Part shown: positions 1 through 7,461 of the stretch, piece after piece
Numbering within the stretch: the first letter of the stretch is position 1
Layout of the letters: each line of letters opens with the position of its first letter
NCBI GenBank assembly: GCA_023410295.1
Contig: JAEYPY010000107.1
Span: 1 to 18,470 of the forward strand
Source: Pseudomonadota bacterium
Lineage (GTDB): Bacteria > Pseudomonadota > Alphaproteobacteria > Caulobacterales > Aquidulcibacteraceae
DNA length: 18,470 bases
Direction of reading: 5' to 3'
The notes under the pieces: model-generated
The model's database searches: none
What the model was told of the DNA's origin: nothing
What the model saw: the letters and a program-made list of their open reading frames with translations, nothing else
Program-made: the position numbers and the translations under genes

Positions 1-1058
1 GACTTACTCAGACGTGGCGCGTCAGGCGTTGGTTTGCCGTCCGCCGACAGCAGAATTGCGATCCAGCGCGTGGTCGGAAATTGCGCCAATACAATCATGA
101 GCATCACCGTCATCGGCGCAGCCAGAAACGCACCGACGATGCCCCACACCGTGCCCCAGATCGACAGCGCCAGCAGCACGACGACGGCAGAGAGGTTCAA
201 TGAATCTCCTGTCATGCGCGGTTGCACGAAATTGCCGATGATGAACTGCCATGCACCGACGCCCGCAAACACGGCCACAACCGGCCCCAGCGTTGGAAAC
301 TGCACCAGTGCAACTGCCGTAGTCAGCGCTACGGCGGCGATCGAGCCGATGGTCGGGATGTAATTGAGAAAGAAGATCAGGAACGACCAGAAGAGCGCAT
401 TCTCCAAGCCGATAATCGCGAGCGTGATGTAGGTGAGCGCGGTGATGATGAGGCTCATCACCGTCTGCACCCAGAGATAACGCTCCATCGAAAGCCGAAT
501 GCGAGCCAGCACGTCTTCCGCCGCCGCGCGCCGGGCTTTGCCCGGAAAAATGTAGTCGAGCTTGTCCTTCATCACCGCGGCGGCCGGGAACAGGAAGGCC
601 AGGAAGATCAGCGTGAACACCGCCGCGGACGCCGCATTCTGGATCGAGTTGCCAATCTCTTGCGTCAGCTGAGCCGGATCGAGCTGGGCGATGAGATCGC
701 GTAGGGTGGGCGCAACGCCCGGCCCGCCGATCTCCTGGTGCAGCTGGCTCAGCACTTGGTTCAGGCGGAATTCGTAACGCGGCAAATCGGCGACGATGTG
801 CGCCAGATTGTCGATCACCACGAAACTGATCGCCACGACGATCGAGAACACCACGACCAGCGCCAACGGCAGCGCCAGCCAGCGCGGCATGAACGGGATG
901 CGCTTGTCGAGCACCTCGGTGAGGCCATGGATCGCCAGCCACAGGATCAGCGCCATCGCGAACTGCGTCAGCGGCTCGCGCAGGAAATAGAGCCCGGCCG
1001 CAAGCACGCCCGCCGCTACAATCCAGAGCGCGCCGCGCAGGGAGATATCGGTGGACAT
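1..1058 (-). CDS. AI-2E family transporter (PerM/YdiK-type permease), C-terminus cut by window edge
   Basis: This reading frame runs without a stop from an ATG at 1058 off the left edge, giving 352 codons. It is a polytopic membrane protein: hydrophobic stretches lie at about residues 10-25, 32-46, 60-82, 143-163, 198-217, 221-252, 255-277 and 289-327, with a hydrophilic insert at about 85-140. The family hallmarks are visible: LNYIPTIGSIAA (231-242) and the C-terminal block GNFVQPRMTGDSLNLS (275-290) followed by SIWGTVWGIVGAFLAAPM. The family is named for the proposed export of autoinducer-2, but most members have other or unknown substrates, so the cargo cannot be called. The usual length is 350-380 residues, so only a short tail is missing. 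It is divergent from the HerA-like gene across about 100 nt. Its Shine-Dalgarno is weak. The family call is secure; the substrate is not. Confidence 0.93.
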   Translation of the reverse strand, partial: MSTDISLRGALWIVAAGVLAAGLYFLREPLTQFAMALILWLAIHGLTEVLDKRIPFMPRWLALPLALVVVFSIVVAISFVVIDNLAHIVADLPRYEFRLNQVLSQLHQEIGGPGVAPTLRDLIAQLDPAQLTQEIGNSIQNAASAAVFTLIFLAFLFPAAAVMKDKLDYIFPGKARRAAAEDVLARIRLSMERYLWVQTVMSLIITALTYITLAIIGLENALFWSFLIFFLNYIPTIGSIAAVALTTAVALVQFPTLGPVVAVFAGVGAWQFIIGNFVQPRMTGDSLNLSAVVVLLALSIWGTVWGIVGAFLAAPMTVMLMIVLAQFPTTRWIAILLSADGKPTPDAPRLSK

Positions 1059-1159
1059 GGCCGCCCCGTTTGCTGTGCTCCGCGCCGCGGCGCAAGGCCC
1101 GGCTTGGCCCCGCCGGCCCAATGCGCCAAGAAGGTCGCGCGAAGCAGGAGAACGCGAGA

Positions 1160-2704
1160 ATGGCGTCAGCGATCGAGTTTGGTGCGAGTCCGGAAGGCGT
1201 GCAGAGCCTGGCCCTCAAGCGCGCCAACCGCCACGGCCTCATCGCCGGCGCGACCGGCACCGGCAAGACGGTGACCCTGCAGGTGCTGGCCGAAGCCTTC
1301 GCGCGCGAGGGCGTCAACGTCTTCGCCGCCGACATCAAGGGCGACTTTTCGGGCTGCGCCGGCACGGACCCAACGCCGCCCGGCTGGGCCAGCGCCCGCG
1401 CCGCAGAAATCAACATGCCGCTGACGCCCGAAGCCCAGCCAGTGACGTTCTGGGACGTCTATGGCGAACTCGGCCATCCAGTGCGCACCACCGTCACCGA
1501 AATGGGCCCGGTGCTGATCGGCCGCGTGCTCGAAGCCACCGCGGCGCAGGAAGGCGCGCTCACCATCGCCTTCCGCCTCGCCGACGATTGGATCAAAGCC
1601 GGCAAAAACGAAGGCCTCCTGCTCGACCTCAACGATCTCCGCGCCCTGCTCACCTATATTTCCGAGAACGCCGACGACATCGGCAAGCAATACGGCCTCG
1701 TCACGCCGCAATCGATCGCGGCACTACAGCGCAAGCTGCTGCAACTCGAAATGGACGGCGCCGACCGCTTCTTCGGCGAGCCCGCATTTAAGCTCGAGGA
1801 ATTGCTGCGCCCCCGCGACGACGGCAAAGGCACGATCCATGTGCTCGCGTCCGAGCGGCTGGTGCAAAGCCCGCGGCTCTATTCAGCCTTCCTGCTCTGG
1901 CTCATGAGCGAGCTCTGGGAAGAGCTGCCGGAAGTTGGCGACCAGGATAAGCCCAAGCTCGTCTTCTTCTTCGATGAAGCCCACCTCCTCTTCCGCGACG
2001 CGCCGAAAGAGCTGATCAACCGCGTCGAACAAGTGGTGCGCCTGATCCGCTCCAAGGGCGTCGGCATCTATTTCGTCACCCAATCGCCGACCGACATTCC
2101 CGAAGTCGTGCTGGCCCAGCTCGGCAACCGCTTCCAGCATGCGCTACGCGCCTATACGCCGACGGACCAGAAAGCGGTCCGCGCCGCAGCACAAAGTTTC
2201 CGCGCCAACGAAAACGTCGATGTGGCCAAGGAAATCCAAGAGCTCGGCGTCGGCGAAGCGCTGGTTTCGACGCTCGACGAGAAAGGCGCGCCGACACCCG
2301 TCGCCCGCACCAAGATCCGCCCACCGAACAGCCACGTTGGCCCAATCTTGCTGACCGAGCGCCAGGCCATCATGCGCGCCAACACGGCCGGGCGCGTCTA
2401 CGAAAAAGCCGTCGACCGCGACAGCGCGCACGAGATTTTGGGCCGCCGCGCCGAGGCGCTGGCCGAGGCCGCTGCGCGCGAGGAAGAGCGCGAAGCCCGC
2501 GAAAAGGAAGCCGCGCGCGCCTCACGCACACGCTCGACCGGCGGCGCAACCCGCGCGCCAACGCGCTCACGCTCCAGCGGCGGCTCACGCACGACCGCCG
2601 TGGAGCGCCAAACCGGCCGCGTCGCCAGCGGCATGATGAACACACTGGTCCGCGAAATCATGCGCGGCATCCTCGGAACGCCGACACGCAGGCGGCGGCG
2701 CTAA
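1160..2704 (+). CDS. HerA-like helicase/ATPase of the DUF853 (YjgR) family
   Basis: This encodes a 514-residue P-loop ATPase of the FtsK/HerA superfamily. Walker A is GATGTGKT at residues 30-37, close to the N-terminus as in YjgR proteins. Walker B is KLVFFFDEAHLLF at about 266-278 (D272, E273). The downstream block QSPTDIPEVVLAQLGNRFQH is characteristic of the family. The C-terminal 80 residues are a charged helix rich in Glu/Ala/Arg, then a basic Ser/Thr/Arg tail ending in a run of arginines. The start at 1160 is chosen because AGGAG (1146-1150) lies 9 nt upstream; a longer in-frame start at 1070 has no such site and a poor extension. True HerA translocases work with the NurA nuclease, but no nuclease gene is adjacent and the role of the DUF853 branch is not established. 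It is divergent from the permease and 29 nt upstream of the pirin, so the two plus-strand genes may be co-transcribed. Confidence 0.93.
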   Translation: MASAIEFGASPEGVQSLALKRANRHGLIAGATGTGKTVTLQVLAEAFAREGVNVFAADIKGDFSGCAGTDPTPPGWASARAAEINMPLTPEAQPVTFWDVYGELGHPVRTTVTEMGPVLIGRVLEATAAQEGALTIAFRLADDWIKAGKNEGLLLDLNDLRALLTYISENADDIGKQYGLVTPQSIAALQRKLLQLEMDGADRFFGEPAFKLEELLRPRDDGKGTIHVLASERLVQSPRLYSAFLLWLMSELWEELPEVGDQDKPKLVFFFDEAHLLFRDAPKELINRVEQVVRLIRSKGVGIYFVTQSPTDIPEVVLAQLGNRFQHALRAYTPTDQKAVRAAAQSFRANENVDVAKEIQELGVGEALVSTLDEKGAPTPVARTKIRPPNSHVGPILLTERQAIMRANTAGRVYEKAVDRDSAHEILGRRAEALAEAAAREEEREAREKEAARASRTRSTGGATRAPTRSRSSGGSRTTAVERQTGRVASGMMNTLVREIMRGILGTPTRRRRR

Positions 2705-2733
2705 CCGCTGCTCTCTACCCAAAGGAGGCACCC

Positions 2734-3627
2734 ATGCTCGACCTCGTCATCGACACACGCCGCAAGGACCTCGGCGGCGGCTTCGAAGTTGGGCGCCTTC
2801 TCCCCTACGCCAAGCGGCGCATGGTCGGCCCCTTCGTCTTTTTCGATCACATCGGCCCGGCTAGTTTCGAGCCGAACTTTCCGCGCAGCGCCGACGTGCG
2901 CCCGCATCCGCACATCGGCCTCGCTACCGTCACCTACTTGTTCGAAGGCGAGATGACGCACCGCGATAGCTTGGGCTTCACCCAAGACATCCGCCCCGGC
3001 GAAGTGAACTGGATGACGGCAGGCCGCGGCATCACGCACAGCGAGCGCTTCGAGCGCCTGCGCCGCGAAGGCGGCCCGATCCATGGCATCCAATCCTGGG
3101 TGGCGCTGCCGACCGAGCACGAGGAAACCGATCCCGCCTTCCATCATCATGAAGGCGCCGAACTTCCGGCCGGCAACGAAGGCGGCCTCCGCTGGCGTCT
3201 CGTCTGCGGCGAAGCCTTCGGCGCACGCGCGGCGGTGAAAACCTTCTCGCCGATTTTCTATCTGCACTGCGAATTGGACGAAGGCGCACAAGTGGAAGCG
3301 CCAAACGAATATTCAGAGCGCGCGGCTTACGTCGCTGACGGCGAAGTCGAATGCGACGGCCACACCTATACGACTGGGCAAATGTTGGTATTCGCGCCCA
3401 ATGCGCCGGCGATCGTGCGCGCGCGTCGCCGCTCCACCGTGATGCTGCTCGGCGGCGAGCCGCTTGGGCCACGCTTCATCGAATGGAATTTCGTCTCGTC
3501 CTCGAAGGACCGCATCGAGCAAGCGAAAGCCGATTGGCGCGCCGGCCGCATGAAGCTCCCCGACGCCGACGACCAGGAATTCATCCCCCTGCCCGAGCCA
3601 CCGCCGCCGGCTAATCCGATGAGCTGA
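2734..3627 (+). CDS. Pirin family protein (bicupin)
   Basis: This 297-residue bicupin is of typical pirin length. The N-terminal cupin carries the pirin metal-site signature: RPHPHIG (H58, H60) and GRGITHSER (H102, E104), matching the three His and one Glu that bind iron in characterised pirins. The intervening EGEMTHRDSLG loop is also typical. The second cupin spans about residues 165-275. Some bacterial pirins act as quercetinases or as redox-linked regulators of metabolic enzymes, and sequence alone does not say which applies here. A strong Shine-Dalgarno, AAAGGAGG (2721-2728), sits 5 nt before the ATG, so the start is well supported. The stop codon (3625-3627) directly abuts the stop codon of the convergent zapE gene. 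The protein ends in a proline-rich tail. Confidence 0.95.
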   Translation: MLDLVIDTRRKDLGGGFEVGRLLPYAKRRMVGPFVFFDHIGPASFEPNFPRSADVRPHPHIGLATVTYLFEGEMTHRDSLGFTQDIRPGEVNWMTAGRGITHSERFERLRREGGPIHGIQSWVALPTEHEETDPAFHHHEGAELPAGNEGGLRWRLVCGEAFGARAAVKTFSPIFYLHCELDEGAQVEAPNEYSERAAYVADGEVECDGHTYTTGQMLVFAPNAPAIVRARRRSTVMLLGGEPLGPRFIEWNFVSSSKDRIEQAKADWRAGRMKLPDADDQEFIPLPEPPPPANPMS

Positions 3628-4734
3628 TCAGTCGACAATCCCGCTCTTCCATTCCGCATCGCGGCGCGGCAGCGAGAGGTAGGCTTCGCTGCGCATCTCC
3701 ATGAGGCGCGACACCGTGCGCTCGAACTCGAAGCTCTGCTCGCCCTCGGGATAAAGCTTCGCCGGCTCGGCTTCCGCAGAAGCCACAAGTTTCACCTTCG
3801 CCTCGTAGAGCGCGTCGATGAGGATGCGAAACCGCGCCGCCTCTTCGCGCCGCGACGGCGGCAGCTTCGGGATGTCCTCAAGCAGCACAGTATGAAACCG
3901 CTCCGCGATCTCGAGATAGTCCGCCGCTCCCAGCGGCCGGGCGCAGAGCTCCTCGAACGTAAAGCGCGCCACGCCCGCGGCTTCGCGCTCCACCTTGAGC
4001 GCGCGCCCGCCAACATCGAGCGTCACCGCTTGCGCTTTGGCGCCGCCCGTCAGCCGTTTCCAAGCGCGCTCAAGCGCGTCATCCGCCGCCGGCCCCAACG
4101 GCGCATACCAGACCGGCGCGGCCATCAGCTGGCGCAAGCGATAATCGTGCGGCCCGGCCAGCTCGTAGACGTCGAGCTTCTGCTTGATCATCTCGATGAA
4201 CGGCATGAACAGCTGCCGATTGAGCCCGTTCTTGTAGAGATCGTCCGGCGGCCGGTTCGAGGTCGCGACGATCACCACCTCTTCGGCGAACAAGCGCTCG
4301 AACAGGCGGCCCAAGATCATCGCGTCGGCAATGTCGGTGACTTGCAGTTCGTCGAAGCATAAGAGCCGCGCTTCGCCGGCGATCTGCTTGGCCGCATCCA
4401 CGATCAGCTGATCCTGCCCGGCGCCGCGCGCCCGCGCCTCACGCAAGAACGCGTGCCGCTCCAGCATGAATTCATGGAAGTGGGCGCGCCGTTTGCGCTT
4501 CACCGGCGCGGCTTCGAAGAACACATCCATCAGCATCGACTTGCCGCGCCCGACCGGGCCCCAGATGTAGAGCCCGCGCGGCGCAGCGCCCCGCCCCAGC
4601 CACGCGTCCGGGCGCCAGCGCCCGAGCGCTCCGGCAAGCGCCTCCAAGCGCTCAGCGGCAGCCTCTTGGTTGGGATCGGCGCTGATCTCGCCGGTTGCGA
4701 CGCGGGCGCGGTAAGCCGCCAGGGGCGAGGTCAT
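3628..4734 (-). CDS. zapE: Cell division protein ZapE (AFG1/LACE1-like AAA+ ATPase)
   Basis: This 368-residue ATPase has Walker A GPVGRGKS at 59-66, the motif HFHEFML at about 85-91, Walker B LLCFDELQVTD at 124-134, and the sensor block ATSNRPPDDLYKNGLNR at 157-173. These are the diagnostic features of the ZapE/AFG1 family. In E. coli ZapE associates with the divisome and affects Z-ring constriction; the mitochondrial relative AFG1 helps turn over respiratory subunits. The length agrees with bacterial ZapE. The chosen ATG at 4734 begins the conserved MTSPLAAYRARV segment. The upstream extension to 4911 lacks family character and crosses the start region of the divergent acyltransferase, so I reject it. 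No clear Shine-Dalgarno is visible. In many alphaproteobacteria this gene lies near central-metabolism genes such as mdh or sdh; here sdhB is about 6 kb away and not adjacent. Confidence 0.94.
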   Translation of the reverse strand: MTSPLAAYRARVATGEISADPNQEAAAERLEALAGALGRWRPDAWLGRGAAPRGLYIWGPVGRGKSMLMDVFFEAAPVKRKRRAHFHEFMLERHAFLREARARGAGQDQLIVDAAKQIAGEARLLCFDELQVTDIADAMILGRLFERLFAEEVVIVATSNRPPDDLYKNGLNRQLFMPFIEMIKQKLDVYELAGPHDYRLRQLMAAPVWYAPLGPAADDALERAWKRLTGGAKAQAVTLDVGGRALKVEREAAGVARFTFEELCARPLGAADYLEIAERFHTVLLEDIPKLPPSRREEAARFRILIDALYEAKVKLVASAEAEPAKLYPEGEQSFEFERTVSRLMEMRSEAYLSLPRRDAEWKSGIVD

Positions 4735-4806
4735 GTAAGATGGTCCATGGACGCGCGCACAAAGCCCGAACCGGCGCTGAAGGCAAGCCGCACCCGCCCC
4801 TAGCCG

Positions 4807-4833
4807 GGAACCCGCCCCCGTGCTTCCCTCGTT
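4807..4833 (+). promoter_or_regulatory. Imperfect EcfG-type promoter (GGAAC-N18-CGTT) before the acyltransferase
   Basis: GGAAC (4807-4811) and CGTT (4830-4833) are separated by 18 nt. The alphaproteobacterial general-stress sigma factor EcfG recognises the same two boxes at 16-17 nt spacing, so this is one base too long. It lies in the zapE/acyltransferase divergent region, 20 nt before the chosen ATG at 4853, where a promoter would be expected. It remains a candidate only. Confidence 0.3.
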
Positions 4834-4852
4834 TGAGAATCGCGAGAGCCAA

Positions 4853-5785
4853 ATGACGCCCATGGACGCCGTCGCCCCTTCGGCCGCAGCCCAAGCGCCC
4901 GCGAAGCACATCGTCGACGTGCTGATCGAGGAGCGCGCGCCGAAGCTCTCGTCGAGCCCCAGCTGGCCTGTGGTCCGGCCCGTGCTCTACAAGGTGCTGA
5001 ATTACGACAAGGCCGTGCGTATGGCCGATCAGATCGCGCCGATGCGGGGGCGCGATGCACTGGAGTCGGTGTCGCAGCTTTTGTCGGTGAAGCTTGCTGT
5101 CAGCGGCCTGGAGCGCATGCCGCGGAGCGGCCCGTTCCTGATCCTCGCCAACCATCCGACCGGCATCACCGATGGCGTTGCGCTTTACGATGCAGTGAAG
5201 GGCATGCGGCCGGACGTGACCTTCTACGCCAATTCCGACGCCAACCGCGTCTGCCCGCGCTTCGACGATGTGCTGATCCCGGTCGAGTGGGTGCACGCGA
5301 AGCGCACGCGCGAACGCACACGGCTCACGCTGAAGATGACGGACGAGGCTTTCGAAGCCGGCCGTCCGTTGGCGATCTTTCCAGCCGGGCGCCTCGCTCG
5401 CGTGCGCGATGGCGTGCTGACCGATCCGGAATGGATGCCGACCGCGGCGAGCCTTGCGCGCAAGTATGAGCTGCCGATCCTGCCCGTGCACATGAGCGGG
5501 CCCTACTCGTTCTGGTTTCACAGCTTCGCGAAATTTTCCGCCGAACTGCGCGACATCACGCTCTTTCACGAATTGCTCAACAAGCAGGGCAAGACGTACA
5601 CGTTAACGTTTGGTCCGCTCATTCCACCGGAGCATGCGGCGGGCGATGCCGCGAGCGTCATTCGTAAACTCAAGCACTATATCGAGCGCGTGCTGCCGAC
5701 GGCGCCCGATCAGCCATACGATCCGAACGGCCCTGAATGCCAATGGCGCGACCCGCCGAAAGTCGAAGCGCTCAAGCAATCGTGA
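4853..5785 (+). CDS. Lysophospholipid acyltransferase family protein (PlsC-like)
   Basis: This 310-residue protein has the glycerolipid acyltransferase motifs. Motif I is ANHPTGITDGVAL, an NHPxGxxDG version seen in the hemolysin-like/ornithine-lipid-type branch in which His and Asp are five residues apart instead of the usual four. Motif III is FPAGRLAR, and a late PILPVHMSG segment is present. The reaction would be transfer of an acyl chain from acyl-ACP or acyl-CoA to a lysolipid at the inner membrane; the acceptor is not predictable. There is no obvious transmembrane helix, but the N-terminal region could bind the membrane peripherally. The ATG at 4853 is preferred, with a weak GAGAG site upstream. 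An in-frame GTG at 4820 would sit inside the candidate promoter. The gene is divergent from zapE and followed by an 84-nt gap containing a perfect 14-bp palindrome (5807-5820). Confidence 0.88.
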   Translation: MTPMDAVAPSAAAQAPAKHIVDVLIEERAPKLSSSPSWPVVRPVLYKVLNYDKAVRMADQIAPMRGRDALESVSQLLSVKLAVSGLERMPRSGPFLILANHPTGITDGVALYDAVKGMRPDVTFYANSDANRVCPRFDDVLIPVEWVHAKRTRERTRLTLKMTDEAFEAGRPLAIFPAGRLARVRDGVLTDPEWMPTAASLARKYELPILPVHMSGPYSFWFHSFAKFSAELRDITLFHELLNKQGKTYTLTFGPLIPPEHAAGDAASVIRKLKHYIERVLPTAPDQPYDPNGPECQWRDPPKVEALKQS

Positions 5786-5869
5786 GTAAGATCGATTTCG
5801 CATAGACGCCGCGCGCGGCGCATTGCAGAGTGTCCATGCGAGGGGCGGGTTTTGGAGGAGTAGGTCTCC

Positions 5870-7096
5870 ATGCGCGCCCGGATTTTGTCGCTGGCGTTCT
5901 GGGCTGGTCTTGCCGCGACTGGCGTCGCCATTCCTTACATTCCGCCGCCGCAACCGGTTTACGAAGCGCCGATCGATCGCGCGCTCGCCAATGTCGCGGC
6001 GATGGAAGGCATCGAGCCGGCGCAGCGCGAGCGCTTGCTGGGGCGGCTCAATCTGCTTGCATACGCGCGCAACGATGCAAGCTTCACCTATCTGCGCGAA
6101 GGCGACCAGTTCAACGAAGCGGGCAGCATCCTCTGCAGCGAAGCGCGGCCCAGCCGCTATCCGCCGCCGGAAACGCCGGACAATTTCGGCCCGGACGATC
6201 GCTGCGCCGCGTTCAACTTTAATCTCGGCCCGCAGGACGAAGTGCCGGAGAACGCACCTGAGTCCGCAAGCGTGGAAGCCATTGCGCGGCTCGAGGCGGC
6301 GCTGGCGCACTACGCACGCGCGCTGGAGATGGATGAAGATGATCTCCGCGCGCGGCTGGGTTACGCCTACGTGCTTGACCGCCTCGGACGCACCAGCGAT
6401 GCGCGGCGCGAACTGCGCTGCATCTTGCGCAAAGGCTTGCCCCGCCTCGCCGGCGCGCAATCGGAATGGGAAGACCACGCGGTGCTGACCGAAACCGCGG
6501 CGCATCTCGCGCATCTCGCCACCTCACGCGGCGACCGCGCCAAGATGGAACGCCTGCGTGAGCGGCTGCAAGCGAGCCAGCCGTTGATCTACGTCACCCC
6601 AATCGTCGTTCCGCTCACCGACGCGCCGTTTGAACGCATGATCGACGAAAGCTCGGACGTCGCCTTCGACTTTGGCGGCACCGGCGATACGCGCGCACAA
6701 GGCTGGCTCACCGGCGACGCCGCCTGGCTGGTGTGGGATCCTGAATGGCGCGGGCAAGTGCGCTCGGGCTTCGACATGATCGGCCAGCGCACCTGGAGCG
6801 TGTTCTGGAGCGACGGCTTCGAGGCGCTGCGCGCGCTCGATGACAATCGCGATGGCGAGCTCACCGGCGGCGAATTGGGCGGCCTTTCGCTGTGGCGCGA
6901 CGAGAACGGCAATGGCCTCAGCGAACCGGGCGAAGTGCTGCCGGCGAATGTGCACGGCATCGCTGCGCTCGCGGTGCGTGGGCGCCAAACGCGGCCAGGT
7001 CTTATGACAGCTCAAGATGGCGTGCGCTTCGAGGACGGCCGCACGCGTCCGCTTTACGATTGGACGCCAGGCTTGGGACGCCGGCCAATTTCCTAG
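5870..7096 (+). CDS. Exported protein with TPR-like region and tandem EF-hand calcium-binding module
   Basis: This 408-residue protein starts with a likely Sec signal peptide (basic MRAR, hydrophobic core to about residue 22), followed by a proline-rich IPPPQP segment. Residues about 140-195 form paired helices resembling a tetratricopeptide repeat (ALAHYARALEMDEDDLRA). From about residue 262 comes a module that begins VAFDFGGTGD and leads into GFEALRALDDNRDGELTGGE and LWRDENGNGLSEPGEV. Both loops fit the EF-hand pattern: ligands at D324, N326, D328 and E335, and at D344, N346, N348 and E355. Such a GFEAL-EF-EF block is familiar from the C-terminal parts of large RTX-type secreted proteins, but here it sits in a small protein without RTX repeats. 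A strong GGAGGAG (5854-5860) lies 9 nt before the ATG. Four cysteines (residues about 88, 106, 184 and others) could form disulfides. No specific function is known to me; a calcium-binding periplasmic or secreted protein is an inference. Confidence 0.85.
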   Translation: MRARILSLAFWAGLAATGVAIPYIPPPQPVYEAPIDRALANVAAMEGIEPAQRERLLGRLNLLAYARNDASFTYLREGDQFNEAGSILCSEARPSRYPPPETPDNFGPDDRCAAFNFNLGPQDEVPENAPESASVEAIARLEAALAHYARALEMDEDDLRARLGYAYVLDRLGRTSDARRELRCILRKGLPRLAGAQSEWEDHAVLTETAAHLAHLATSRGDRAKMERLRERLQASQPLIYVTPIVVPLTDAPFERMIDESSDVAFDFGGTGDTRAQGWLTGDAAWLVWDPEWRGQVRSGFDMIGQRTWSVFWSDGFEALRALDDNRDGELTGGELGGLSLWRDENGNGLSEPGEVLPANVHGIAALAVRGRQTRPGLMTAQDGVRFEDGRTRPLYDWTPGLGRRPIS

Positions 7097-7458
7097 CGCT
7101 GCAGCGCCCGATCGATCGCCCGCTCCAGTTCGCGCGGCTGAAACGGCTTTTGCAGCACCGGCGTTTGCTTCCAATCCTGGATCACGCCCGCCGAGCCATA
7201 TCCTGTAGCGAACACAAACGGGACGCCGCGCTCATGCAAAACTTCGGCGACGGCATCGGTGCGCTGGCCATTGAGATTAAGATCAACCACGGCAAGATCG
7301 ATGTCGGCCTCGCGCGCATTGGCGACCGCGTCGTCCAACCGCCCGGCGATCGAGACGATCTCGTGACCGAGATCCATCAGCATGTCCTCGACGAGCATCG
7401 CCACCAGCGATTCATCCTCGACGATCAGCACCCGAAGTCTGCGCGCACCCTGCGCCAT
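7093..7458 (-). CDS. Single-domain response regulator of the FATGY ('FAT GUY') type
   Basis: This 121-residue protein is a stand-alone receiver (CheY-like) domain with no output domain. The acidic pocket is E14/D15, the phosphorylatable aspartate is D59 (in AVVDLNLNG), the switch threonine is T85, and the conserved lysine is K104 (LQKPF). The segment PFVFATGYGS (80-89) is the hallmark of the alphaproteobacterial 'FAT GUY' single-domain regulators, which include Sphingomonas SdrG and Caulobacter MrrA. Those act as phosphate hubs between HWE/HisKA2 kinases and the anti-anti-sigma regulator PhyR of the general stress response. The gene starts 3 nt after the kinase stop codon, so co-transcription and pairing with that kinase are very likely. 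Its stop codon shares the CTAG tetranucleotide (7093-7096) with the stop of the convergent gene. The domain call is certain; the stress-pathway role is inferred. Confidence 0.94.
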   Translation of the reverse strand: MAQGARRLRVLIVEDESLVAMLVEDMLMDLGHEIVSIAGRLDDAVANAREADIDLAVVDLNLNGQRTDAVAEVLHERGVPFVFATGYGSAGVIQDWKQTPVLQKPFQPRELERAIDRALQR

Positions 7459-7461
7459 CGA

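Noticed and set aside
22..1416. Long minus-strand open frame (464 codons) at the left edge
   Set aside because: It is an out-of-frame shadow. The true AI-2E permease frame runs 1-1058 with family motifs and is open at the edge, and the rest of the shadow is antisense to the HerA-like gene.
4747..4803. Short plus-strand frame (18 codons) between zapE and the acyltransferase
   Set aside because: It has no ribosome binding site, and nothing supports translation beyond the presence of ATG and a stop.
4652..5569. 305-codon minus-strand frame antisense to the acyltransferase
   Set aside because: The acyltransferase motifs lie on the plus strand, and this translation is His/Arg-rich shadow sequence that crosses the zapE start.
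5807..5820. 14-bp GC palindrome after the acyltransferase, considered as a terminator
   Set aside because: It has no loop and no T-run, and such CG-only palindromes occur readily by chance at this base composition.
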